Of a DNA stretch of 64,000 nt, positions 1 to 7,857 are shown one piece after another. The notes under the pieces are model-generated. The model saw only the letters and a list, made by a program, of their open reading frames with translations, made no database searches and was not told the DNA's origin. Each line of letters starts with the position of its first letter. Position 1 is the first letter of the stretch. This stretch comes from Eubacteriales bacterium (GTDB taxonomy: Bacteria > Bacillota > Clostridia > Lachnospirales > Lachnospiraceae), in assembly GCA_030537935.1 (NCBI GenBank), contig JAUNUY010000004.1, forward strand, positions 64,277 through 128,276. The letters run 5' to 3'. The position numbers and the translations under genes were made by a program.

Positions 1-5
1 GTTCC

Positions 6-595
6 GTCTCATCAGCACGTTGTGCCGCCCCGTCCGCCATGCTAGCGGGGCGTCAGGGACGCGGCAAACGCTTAACCATCCCCGCCTGTGCCGTAGGGTC
101 GCCGCCCTGCGGGCAGTACATCCGTCTCATCAGCACGTTGTGTCGCCCTGTCCGCCATGCTAGCGGGGCGTCAAGGTTGCGGCAAACACTCAACCATCCC
201 CGCCTGCGCCGTAGCGTCGCCGCCCTGCGGGCGATACATCCATCTCATCAGTACGTTGTGCCGCCCCGTCCGCCATGCTAGCGGGGCGTCAGGGTCGCGG
301 CAAACGCTCAACCATCCCCGCCTGCGCCGTAGGGTCGCCGCCCTGTGTGCGGAACATCCCTCTCATCAGTACGTTGTGCCGCCCCGTCCGCCATGCTACC
401 GGGGCGTCAAGGTTGCGGCAAACGCTCAACCATCCCCGCCTGCGCCGTAGGGTCGCCGCCCTGTGTGCGGAACATCCCTCTCATCAGTACGTTGTGCCGC
501 CCCGTCCGCCATGCTACCGGGGCGTCAAGGTTGCGGCAAACGCTCAACCATCCCCGCCTGCGCCGTAGCGTCGCCGCCCTGCGGGCGATACATCC
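6..595. repeat. Five tandem copies of a 118-bp GC-rich repeat
   Basis: Copies begin at 6, 124, 242, 360 and 478, exactly 118 bp apart, and differ at a few positions (for example the codeword before the shared TCATCAG differs between copies). The array starts at or before the window edge, so more copies may lie upstream. Each copy holds two short dyads: GCCCCG...CGGGGC around the CCATGCTA core, and GCCCTGCGGGC. The period is not a multiple of three, so the open frames through it rotate between copies and it is not a coding repeat. I do not recognise the family. Confidence 0.93.
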
Positions 596-660
596 ATCTC
601 AACAAACACAGCCGCCATATCCAAGCGGGCTTTGGTATGGCGGCTGTGTTTGTTGAGATG
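595..660. other. Long hairpin closing the repeat array
   Basis: The arms at 595-623 and 633-660 form a nearly perfect stem of about 28 bp (CATCTCAACAAACACAGCCG pairs with CGGCTGTGTTTGTTGAGATG) around a 9-nt GC-rich loop. The left arm grows out of the truncated sixth repeat copy. There is no T run after the right arm, so it is not a standard terminator. Just beyond it, GGCGGGGATGG at 667-677 is complementary to CCATCCCCGCC inside every repeat copy. Confidence 0.85.
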
Positions 661-677
661 GACGTGGCGGGGATGGG

Positions 678-706
678 TTGTGAGATGCCTTAAGTAGTGA
701 TATAAT
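678..706 (+). promoter_or_regulatory. Sigma-A-type promoter for the zinc-finger membrane protein
   Basis: TTGTGA at 678-683, a 17-bp spacer and a perfect TATAAT at 701-706. The start codon is only 16 nt downstream, so transcription should begin at or inside the AAAGGAG ribosome binding site (711-717), giving an almost absent leader. Confidence 0.75.
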
Positions 707-722
707 ACCCAAAGGAGTATTT

Positions 723-1076
723 ATGTATAAGAGAGAGCGTCACATTACATTGAATTGTTTGCAGGTGCGGCAGCGGATTCCGGATTTTACCAACTACGGT
801 TTATCGGGGTTGGAGGCACGGGCGGTTGTGGAGCATTGTCACGATTGTCCGGAGTGTATGGATGAGTTGAAGTTGGTATTTCTCGTGAATACGTGTTTGG
901 AGGATTCCGATGACAACGACAAGCGGGCCTTGGCGGAGGCCAATCTGGAAGAGCGGTTTGAAGAGATTGCCGCACGCATCAACTACATCAACATGATTAA
1001 CAGGAACATGATGTTTTTCCTTTTGGGGGCATCCGTCTTCCTTTTCATCAGCATGGTTATAGAGTTATTACTTTAA
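723..1076 (+). CDS. Small zinc-finger (anti-sigma-like) membrane protein
   Basis: A 117-residue protein with an HxxxCxxC zinc motif (HCHDCPEC, about residues 37-44), as in zf-HC2 anti-sigma proteins, and one C-terminal transmembrane helix (about residues 94-116). The zinc domain would lie in the cytoplasm. AAAGGAG stands 5 nt before the ATG. In the family such proteins usually bind a sigma factor encoded next door, but no sigma gene is adjacent here, so the partner is unknown. It has its own promoter and a terminator behind it, so it appears monocistronic. The zinc motif and helix are seen; an anti-sigma role is inferred. Confidence 0.7.
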   Translation: MYKRERHITLNCLQVRQRIPDFTNYGLSGLEARAVVEHCHDCPECMDELKLVFLVNTCLEDSDDNDKRALAEANLEERFEEIAARINYINMINRNMMFFLLGASVFLFISMVIELLL

Positions 1077-1144
1077 CCCGTGATTGATACTGTTGTCCCG
1101 CGGTTATTTTGCCGGGACCGGACAACGGCACGGGTTTCTTTTCG
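1076..1144 (+). terminator. Nested stem-loop terminator between the small membrane protein and polA
   Basis: ACCCGTG (1076-1082) pairs with CACGGGT (1129-1135), enclosing GTTGTCC/GGACAAC and CCCG/CGGG, and is followed by the T-rich TTTCTTTTC. The polA start is only about 20 nt further on, so polA must depend on read-through or on a promoter inside this stem. Confidence 0.7.
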
Positions 1145-1162
1145 TGAACGGAAGGAGTCGTT

Positions 1163-3721
1163 TTGAAGAAGATTTTAGTTATCGACGGTTACAGCATCAT
1201 CAATCGGGCATTTTACGGTGTACCCCGTTTGACGGCTCCGGACGGAACGCCGACAAATGCGGTACACGGTTTTTTTAATATTCTTTTAAAGGTCATGGAT
1301 GACTATCAACCGGATTTTGTATTGGCCGCTTTCGACGTGAAAGGACCGAATTTCCGTCACGAAATATCTACCGACTACAAGGCAAATCGCAAGAAGATGC
1401 CGGACGAGTTGTTGGCGCAGGTACCCATCGTAGAGGAAATGTTGGGACATTTGCAAGTGCCCGTTCTGACGGCATCGGGATTTGAGGCGGATGACATCAT
1501 CGGCACGGTATCCCGTCGGGAGACGGAAAACGGGCACGAGGTATACATCCTCTCCGGTGATCGGGATTTGTTGGCGTTGGTCGACGAGCGTTGTTTTCAG
1601 ATTTTGCCGAAGACGGCCGGCGGTGAGACACAGAGTATTTTCTACACGACGGAGCAGGTAAAGAAGGACATGGGTGTCCGTCCGGAGCGGATTCGGGATT
1701 TGAAGGCTATCATGGGGGATTCCTCGGACAACATCCAAGGTGTGCGTGGTGTCGGCGAGAAGGGCGCGTTGAAGCTCCTTTCGACCTACGATTCCTTGGA
1801 CGATATCTATGCCCACGTGGATGAAATATCGGCGACACGAACCCGCAATGCCATGTTGGCCGGAAAGGAAGATGCTTACATCAGTTATGATTTGGCACAG
1901 ATTCGACGGGACGTGCCCGATATCCGCTATACGCTCGACGCCTTTATGGCGGACGGCCCGCAAGCCTCGTTGGAAGCGGCTTGTCTGCGTTACGGATTGA
2001 ACAGCTTGCGCCGCCGCTTTCTCGGAGAAGAAGAAACGGCGCTGAAAGAGATTGAAATCAAGGAAACGGATCTTGCCGGGTTGCAAGACGCAGCAGATCG
2101 TCAGGATATGCCGTATGACGTGGCCGTTACGGTAACGCCGGATAAGGACGCCGCGGCAATCGCCTTTCCGGGAGAGGATGTCGTCTATTTGGTCCGCGAG
2201 CATCTCGATGAGGCCCTGCAGTATATCAACGACGGTGCACTTCGCTTAATCACCTTCGATGTCAAGGCCTATCATCATCATCTTCCGTTTGCGCGGGACG
2301 GACGTGATTTCTTTGATGCCAAGCTGGCGGCATACTGCCTGGATGCGACGGATAAATTGACGTATGAGGCCTTGTACTTCAAGTATGCGGGTGAGGCGCT
2401 GAGCTTTCCCGCCAAGCCCGAAGCCGCCGAGGCGGCCGCTCTGGCGGCACGGGTGGCCATGGACATTATGGCGGTGCTGGAGGAGCGCATCATTGAAGAA
2501 GACGTGTATCAGCTCTTCTACGAAATCGAAATGCCGTTGGCATTCGTCCTGCTGGACATGAGTAAGACGGGGATTGCGGCGGATGCGGAACGTTTGGCGG
2601 CTTACGGTGAAGAATTGCTTACGCACATCGCCGCGTTGGAGGAAACGATTTACGCCGCGGCGGGACGGACGTTCAACATCGGCTCACCCAAGCAGCTGGG
2701 AACCGTGCTGTTCGACGAGTTGAAATTGACGGGCGGCAAGAAACGTAAGAGCGGTTGGTCCACCGCGGCGGATATTTTGGATAAAGTTCGTGACCAACAT
2801 CCTATCGTAGAGCAGGTCCTCATGTGGCGGCGACTCAGCAAGCTGAAATCCACCTACGTGGACGGTCTGACGGATTGTATCGCCGACGACGGGCGCATTC
2901 ACGGACGTTTCCATCAGACGGTGACGGCGACGGGGCGTCTCTCTTCGACGGAGCCGAATTTACAGAACATCCCTATTCGTACGGAAGAGGGGCGGGAAAT
3001 TCGAAAGGTCCTGGTGGCGAAACCGGGCTATGTCTTTGTCGATGCGGATTATTCGCAGATTGAGCTGCGCATACTGGCCATCCTGTCGGAGGATCCGGTT
3101 ATGATTGCCGATTTCAGGGACGGGGCGGACATTCATCGCTCGACGGCGGCCCGTATCTTCGGGATTCCACAGGAAGAAGTGACGGCGGATCAGCGTCGCA
3201 GTGCAAAGGCTATCAATTTCGGTATCATATACGGCATGGGCGGTTTCAGTTTGGGTGAAAACCTGAGCATTACGAAAAAAGAGGCGGATGCCTATATTAA
3301 GCATTACTTCGAACACTATAAAGCCGTCAAGAAGTATTTGGATGGCCAGATTTTACGCGCCAAGGATGACGGGTACGTGGAGACGATGTTCCATCGCAGA
3401 CGATACATCCCGGAAATTCATGCCAAGAATTTCATGCAGCGTGCTTTCGGGGAGCGGATTGCCATGAATTCGCCCATCCAGGGAACGGCGGCGGACATCA
3501 TCAAGATTGCCATGAATAACGTCCATCATCGGTTGAAACATGACAAGGTGGATGCCAAGTTGATATTGCAGATTCATGATGAGCTGTTGATTGAGGCCCG
3601 TGAGGACATGGTCGAGCAGGTGAAAGAGATTCTCTCCCGGGAGATGCGTCAGATTCTTGATGCGTCGGTGCCCTTACTCGTGGATGTGAATACGGGGAAA
3701 GACCTGTACAGTTTGAAATAG
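1163..3721 (+). CDS. polA: DNA polymerase I
   Basis: 852 residues, normal for the family. Order: 5'-3' exonuclease (about 1-290), a 3'-5' exonuclease-like domain (about 300-460), and the family A polymerase domain. Polymerase motif A is DADYSQIELR (about 627-636), motif B is RRSAKAINFGIIYG (about 678-691) and motif C is QIHDEL (about 803-808). The exonuclease-like domain has no recognisable DxE catalytic motif, as in Bacillus-type PolA, so proofreading is probably absent. The start is a TTG placed 7 nt after GAAGGAG; the first codons give MKKILVIDGYS, the expected N-terminus. It fills gaps and removes primers in replication and repair. coaE follows after 8 nt. Confidence 0.96.
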   Translation: MKKILVIDGYSIINRAFYGVPRLTAPDGTPTNAVHGFFNILLKVMDDYQPDFVLAAFDVKGPNFRHEISTDYKANRKKMPDELLAQVPIVEEMLGHLQVPVLTASGFEADDIIGTVSRRETENGHEVYILSGDRDLLALVDERCFQILPKTAGGETQSIFYTTEQVKKDMGVRPERIRDLKAIMGDSSDNIQGVRGVGEKGALKLLSTYDSLDDIYAHVDEISATRTRNAMLAGKEDAYISYDLAQIRRDVPDIRYTLDAFMADGPQASLEAACLRYGLNSLRRRFLGEEETALKEIEIKETDLAGLQDAADRQDMPYDVAVTVTPDKDAAAIAFPGEDVVYLVREHLDEALQYINDGALRLITFDVKAYHHHLPFARDGRDFFDAKLAAYCLDATDKLTYEALYFKYAGEALSFPAKPEAAEAAALAARVAMDIMAVLEERIIEEDVYQLFYEIEMPLAFVLLDMSKTGIAADAERLAAYGEELLTHIAALEETIYAAAGRTFNIGSPKQLGTVLFDELKLTGGKKRKSGWSTAADILDKVRDQHPIVEQVLMWRRLSKLKSTYVDGLTDCIADDGRIHGRFHQTVTATGRLSSTEPNLQNIPIRTEEGREIRKVLVAKPGYVFVDADYSQIELRILAILSEDPVMIADFRDGADIHRSTAARIFGIPQEEVTADQRRSAKAINFGIIYGMGGFSLGENLSITKKEADAYIKHYFEHYKAVKKYLDGQILRAKDDGYVETMFHRRRYIPEIHAKNFMQRAFGERIAMNSPIQGTAADIIKIAMNNVHHRLKHDKVDAKLILQIHDELLIEAREDMVEQVKEILSREMRQILDASVPLLVDVNTGKDLYSLK

Positions 3722-3729
3722 GAGCGCTT

Positions 3730-4362
3730 ATGGACGGAAAACGGGTTATTATCCTGGCGGGTGGCATCGGCAGCGGAAAATCACATGTGTCATCTTACAT
3801 ACGGGAGAAGACGGCGGCGACCGTCATCGATACGGACCGGGTGGCTAAGGAATTGATGGCACCCGGTCAGCCGGGGTTTGAGCGGACGGTAAATCTCTTC
3901 GGTCCGCGCACCGTTGCGGCGGACGGGACACTGGACCGGGGCTATCTGGCAGATTGTATCTATCGCGATGAAGCCGCCCGCCGGGCATTGAATGCGGCGA
4001 TTCACCCGGCGGTCCGTTCGGAAGTGGCCCGATTAATTGATGCGGCGGATACTGCGGTTGTCATCGTGGAGACGGCCTTGGCGTTCGAGGCCGGTTTGGA
4101 CAGCCTGGGCGATGAACTCTGGGCGGTGGATGTGGATGAGGCGACTCGGATACGTCGTTTAAAAACACATCGCGGGATGGACACGGAGCGTGCCGTCGCC
4201 ATTATGGCGGCTCAGATGGATTCTGCGGATTTGGCGGCCCGAGCGGATGTTGTAATCCGCAATGATGACGGAACGGCATTTCAGGCAGCGGTCGATGCGG
4301 CTCTGGGACGGAGGGAAGACGACAGTGAAGATACAGAGTTTAACCAGCGGCAGCAGCGGTAA
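3730..4362 (+). CDS. coaE: Dephospho-CoA kinase
   Basis: Catalyses the last step of coenzyme A synthesis, phosphorylating dephospho-CoA with ATP. The 210-residue protein carries a P-loop GGIGSGKS near residue 11, DTD at about 34-36 and the family's TGXPG-like segment replaced by APGQPG. polA-coaE is a common gene order in Bacillota. The ribosome site AGGAG lies at 3721-3725, overlapping the polA stop. The last 38 bp overlap the start of walJ in another frame, so the two are probably translationally coupled. Confidence 0.93.
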   Translation: MDGKRVIILAGGIGSGKSHVSSYIREKTAATVIDTDRVAKELMAPGQPGFERTVNLFGPRTVAADGTLDRGYLADCIYRDEAARRALNAAIHPAVRSEVARLIDAADTAVVIVETALAFEAGLDSLGDELWAVDVDEATRIRRLKTHRGMDTERAVAIMAAQMDSADLAARADVVIRNDDGTAFQAAVDAALGRREDDSEDTEFNQRQQR

Positions 4363-5113
4363 TTGTACGTTGGTGGGGACGGATACGGGCAATCTGTTTG
4401 TGGATTGCGGTGCCAGCGGCAAATATTTGGAAAATCAGTTGGCTGAGGCCGGAGAAACCCTGCCGACGGCCATCCTGGTGACGCATGAGCATACGGACCA
4501 TGTCAAAGGATTGGGCGTGTTGTTGCGGCGGTATCGATTGCCGGTCTACATGACGGAAGGGACGCTGCGCGCCTTGTTGGCGGACGGGCGGCTGGGCAAA
4601 GTCGATACGAACCTCCTGCAGGTCATACGTCCTGATGTCCCCTTTCATTTGTCCGGCTTGGAAATCCTACCATTTCGCATCAACCACGATGCAGCCGATC
4701 CGGTCGCCTTTCGTTTTCACGAGGGCGGGGTACACATGGCGGTCGCAACGGATATGGGCTGCTTTGATGACTATACGGTCGATGCGCTTCGGAATTTGGA
4801 TGCACTCTTATTGGAAGCGAACCATGATTTACGGTTGCTGGAATGCAGCAGCTACCCCTACCGCTTGATTGAACGGATTCGTTCCCATACCGGGCATCTG
4901 TCCAACGAGGACAGTGCACGGTTGTTGACGGCGGTTGCGGGAACACGGCTCAAGCACGTGCTGTTGGGTCATCTGAGTACGGAAAACAACTACTCCGCTC
5001 TGGCGAAGATGACGGTGGAGCAGGTGCTTCAAACGCAGGTAGAGATGGACGTTCAGGTGGATGTCGCATTAAAGGGAAAAAGAAGTAGAATAATAGAGGT
5101 GAAGAATGGATAA
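4325..5113 (+). CDS. walJ: WalJ/YycJ-type metallo-beta-lactamase-fold hydrolase
   Basis: 262 residues from a GTG start. I chose the GTG at 4325 because GGAGGG (4310-4315) lies 9 nt upstream and the protein then begins VKIQSLTSGSSGN, the usual N-terminus; the open frame itself extends back to 4262. The zinc-binding motif HEHTDH (THEHTDHVKG) and a later DHDxxD-like region with His (NHDA, GHLS) mark the MBL fold. WalJ homologues act near cell-wall and DNA repair control in Bacillota; the substrate is not established. It overlaps coaE by 38 bp and the next gene by 8 bp. Confidence 0.88.
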   Translation: MKIQSLTSGSSGNCTLVGTDTGNLFVDCGASGKYLENQLAEAGETLPTAILVTHEHTDHVKGLGVLLRRYRLPVYMTEGTLRALLADGRLGKVDTNLLQVIRPDVPFHLSGLEILPFRINHDAADPVAFRFHEGGVHMAVATDMGCFDDYTVDALRNLDALLLEANHDLRLLECSSYPYRLIERIRSHTGHLSNEDSARLLTAVAGTRLKHVLLGHLSTENNYSALAKMTVEQVLQTQVEMDVQVDVALKGKRSRIIEVKNG

Positions 5114-5378
5114 AATAATTATAACGGTTGTCGGTAAGGATCGTATCGGCATTATGGCGAAGGTATGTACCATCTTGGCGGATTGCGGTGTTAACGTGCT
5201 GGATATATCCCAGTCCATCACCGGCGGTCTTTTTAACATGATTATGGTGGCGGATATGACGAAGGCCGATGTAACACATCGGAGGTTGTCGGAAGCATTG
5301 GAAGAGGCGGGCCGGACACTCGGCGTACAGATTAAGGCACAACGGGAAGATATCTTTCTGTCGATGCATCGGGTGTAG
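5106..5378 (+). CDS. ACT-domain protein (UPF0237 family)
   Basis: A 90-residue single ACT domain, opening with [13 protein letters not shown], where the ligand-binding turn of ACT domains usually lies, and ending in a helix with R/E-rich tail. The family is a small putative amino-acid or metabolite sensor. It starts inside the end of walJ (8-bp overlap) and is followed 2 nt later by the PFL family gene; the two families occur as neighbours in many genomes, which suggests that this protein regulates or binds the PFL protein. The ligand is unknown. Confidence 0.85.
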   Translation: MDKIIITVVGKDRIGIMAKVCTILADCGVNVLDISQSITGGLFNMIMVADMTKADVTHRRLSEALEEAGRTLGVQIKAQREDIFLSMHRV

Positions 5379-5380
5379 AC

Positions 5381-6739
5381 ATGATTAATATTTTTGAAAT
5401 TTCACAGACGAATGAGATGATTGAGCGGGAGCATTTGGACGTACGAGCCATTACGATGGGCATCAGTCTCATGGACTGTATCAGTGACGACCTGGATACG
5501 CTCTGTCGGAACATCTATGACAAGATTTACCGCTATGCAAAGGATTTGGTGAAGACGGGAGAAGACATCGGGATGGAGCTCGGCGTCCCGATTGTCAACA
5601 AACGTATCAGTGTGACGCCCATCGCCTTGGTGGCGGCGAGCTGTGCAAAGACGACGGAAGACTTCGTACAGGTGGCGAAGACCCTGGATCGCGTGGCAAA
5701 GGATACCGGTGTTGATTTTCTGGGCGGTTACAGTGCCACCGTGACGAAGGGAATGACGGCAAAGGAAGAGATGTTTCTCCGTTCGATTCCGCAGGCCCTG
5801 CGGGAGACGTCTTTGGTTTGTTCTTCCGTGAACGTGGCGTCAACCCGTATCGGCTTGAATATGGATGCAGTCCGCCTGGTGGGTGAAATCATCCGGGAGA
5901 CGGCGGATATGACGAAGGATGCATCGGGCTGTGCCAAGTTCGTTGTTTTTTGCAATGCACCGGATGACAATCCTTTTATGGCGGGCGCCTTCCACGGTGT
6001 GACGGAACCGGATGCGGTTATCAGTGTCGGTGTCAGCGGCCCGGGCGTGGTTAATGAAGCGGTACGCCGGACGGCGGGCAAGAGCTTTGACGTGCTGTGC
6101 GAGAACATCAAGCGGATTTCATTCAAGATTACCCGTGTCGGTCAGCTGGTGGCGAGAGAAGCGGCAAAACGACTGGGCGTACCCTTCGGTATCATCGACC
6201 TTTCCCTGGCACCTACGCCGGCGGTGGGGGACAGTATCGCCGCCGTATTGGAAGGTATGGGCCTGGAGCGGGTCGGTGCACCCGGTACGACCTGTGCCCT
6301 GGCGTTACTGAACGATTCGGTGAAGAAGGGCGGTATCATGGCGTCCTCTCATGTGGGCGGTCTGAGCGGTGCCTTCATACCCGTGAGTGAGGATGCGGGT
6401 ATGATTGACGCGGTTGCCTGCGGGGCCCTGAATCTCGAAAAACTGGAAGCCATGACCTGTGTCTGCTCGGTCGGTTTGGACATGGTCGCCGTGGAGGGCG
6501 ACACTTCGGCAGCGACCATAGCGGGCATCATTGCGGACGAGATGGCCATCGGCATGATCAATCAGAAGACGACGGCCGTTCGTATCATTCCGGTGCCCGG
6601 GATGAAAGAGGGCGATGTCGTGGAGTTCGGCGGTCTGTTGGGGCGGGCCCCCGTCATGCGGGTCAACCCCTATTCCTGCGAAGACTTCATTGCTCGGGGC
6701 GGCCGTATTTCCGCGCCCGTTCACAGTTTTAAGAATTAA
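5381..6739 (+). CDS. PFL-family protein (UPF0210/DUF711)
   Basis: 452 residues matching the UPF0210 (DUF711) family in length and in segments such as MGISLMDC near residue 27 and [14 protein letters not shown] near residue 72. The fold resembles pyruvate formate-lyase-like barrels but I see no glycyl-radical motif, so no enzymatic reaction can be assigned. The ATG at 5381 follows the ACT gene stop by 2 nt and has only a weak ribosome site, pointing to translational coupling. A bidirectional hairpin terminator follows directly. Confidence 0.88.
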   Translation: MINIFEISQTNEMIEREHLDVRAITMGISLMDCISDDLDTLCRNIYDKIYRYAKDLVKTGEDIGMELGVPIVNKRISVTPIALVAASCAKTTEDFVQVAKTLDRVAKDTGVDFLGGYSATVTKGMTAKEEMFLRSIPQALRETSLVCSSVNVASTRIGLNMDAVRLVGEIIRETADMTKDASGCAKFVVFCNAPDDNPFMAGAFHGVTEPDAVISVGVSGPGVVNEAVRRTAGKSFDVLCENIKRISFKITRVGQLVAREAAKRLGVPFGIIDLSLAPTPAVGDSIAAVLEGMGLERVGAPGTTCALALLNDSVKKGGIMASSHVGGLSGAFIPVSEDAGMIDAVACGALNLEKLEAMTCVCSVGLDMVAVEGDTSAATIAGIIADEMAIGMINQKTTAVRIIPVPGMKEGDVVEFGGLLGRAPVMRVNPYSCEDFIARGGRISAPVHSFKN

Positions 6740-6746
6740 GGATAAT

Positions 6747-6780
6747 AAAAAATGCTATCGGCCGGCCGATAGCATTTTTT
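6747..6780. terminator. Bidirectional terminator between PFL gene and nrdB
   Basis: AAAAAATGCTATCGGCC and GGCCGATAGCATTTTTT form a perfect palindrome with A and T runs at both ends, between convergent genes; it can end transcription from both sides. Confidence 0.93.
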
Positions 6781-6800
6781 ATTGCGAATATTTTATAGAA

Positions 6801-7832
6801 TTATTCCAAGGTATCGAAGTCGAATGCCGCCGCCTTCGTATAGTTGGTGACCTTCGCTTCAAAAAAGTCCGTCTTGGTTGCATTGATGTTGGAGAAACCT
6901 TCAATCCATGCCATGGGATGCTCCGTGATTTCCGGATACAGGACGTCGAAACCGACGGCTCGCAGGCGCAGATTGGAGAGATACTTGATGTAACGGTCAA
7001 TGAGCTCGTTGTTGATGCCCAGAATTTCATTGTTCGTTACATACTGACCCCATTCGATTTCGTTTTCCACGCCGGTCCGCATCATTTCACGAAATTCTTC
7101 AATCTGTTCCGCGGTAAAGAGTTCCGGATGCTCGGCTTTCAGGGCTTTCACAATATCTTGGAAGAGCACCAGGTGGGTCACCTCGTCGCGGTTGATGTAC
7201 TTGAAGATGGTGGCCGTAGCGGTCATCTTGCCCTGTCGCGCCAGCGTATAGAAAAAGCTGAATCCGGAATAGAAATAGATACCTTCCAGAATGTAGTTCG
7301 CCCAGACGGTGCGCAAGAAGTTGGCCGTTGAGGGATTATCGCTGAATTGCTGGTAAATATCCGCGATGAAACGGTTGCGGTTCAGCAGCATCTCATCCGT
7401 TCGCCATTCATCGTAAATCTTGTCCCGGGTGACGGGATTGGTCACCGTATCCAGAATATAGGAATAGCTCTGTGCATGAATCTCCTCCTGGAATGCTTGG
7501 ATGTTCAGGAGAGAAGCAACCTCCGGTGCCGTAACATAGCGGGAGAGATTGGGCAGGTTTTCGCTCTGGATGGAATCCAGGAAGTTCAAAAAGGCGATAA
7601 TCTTATCGAACGCGTTTCGCTCCCCGCCGGTCAGGTAAGGGAACTGTTTGACGTCTTCGTTCAGCGCAATCTCTTCCGGAATCCAGAAGTTATTGAGCAT
7701 GGTCCGGTAAAGAATGTTGGCCCAGTCGTACTTGATGCGGTTCCATTCCCGCAGGTTGGTCGTGTTGCCGCCCAGGATACCGTCCGTCCCGCGGTTACCG
7801 AACTCGTTGAATATTTTCTTTTTTTCCATCAT
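6801..7832 (-). CDS. nrdB: Class I ribonucleotide reductase, beta (radical) subunit
   Basis: 343 residues from the ATG at 7832, 7 nt after AGGAG; the open frame runs 17 codons further upstream into nrdA's end without a ribosome site. It houses the metal-radical centre that starts catalysis in NrdA. Visible ligands: D in FLDSIQ, E and H in QEEIH, E in LEGIYFY, and E and H in RDEVTH; the radical tyrosine sits four residues after the H (EEIHAQSY), as in E. coli NrdB. So this is a tyrosyl-radical, oxygen-dependent type, not a tyrosine-less variant. It lies 25 bp after nrdA in one operon. Confidence 0.93.
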   Translation of the reverse strand: MMEKKKIFNEFGNRGTDGILGGNTTNLREWNRIKYDWANILYRTMLNNFWIPEEIALNEDVKQFPYLTGGERNAFDKIIAFLNFLDSIQSENLPNLSRYVTAPEVASLLNIQAFQEEIHAQSYSYILDTVTNPVTRDKIYDEWRTDEMLLNRNRFIADIYQQFSDNPSTANFLRTVWANYILEGIYFYSGFSFFYTLARQGKMTATATIFKYINRDEVTHLVLFQDIVKALKAEHPELFTAEQIEEFREMMRTGVENEIEWGQYVTNNEILGINNELIDRYIKYLSNLRLRAVGFDVLYPEITEHPMAWIEGFSNINATKTDFFEAKVTNYTKAAAFDFDTLE

Positions 7833-7857
7833 TTGAAATCTCCTTTCGATGCATCGC

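Noticed and set aside
1..600. CRISPR array
   Set aside because: The unit is 118 bp and repeats along its whole length; there are no short repeats alternating with unique spacers and no cas genes.
1..600. Hammerhead ribozymes on the minus strand
   Set aside because: CTGATGAG occurs in each unit on the minus strand, but the GAAA part of the core and matching stems are missing.
39..693. Proteins encoded by the repeat array
   Set aside because: The unit length is not divisible by three, the frames rotate between copies, and no ribosome site precedes the ATGs.
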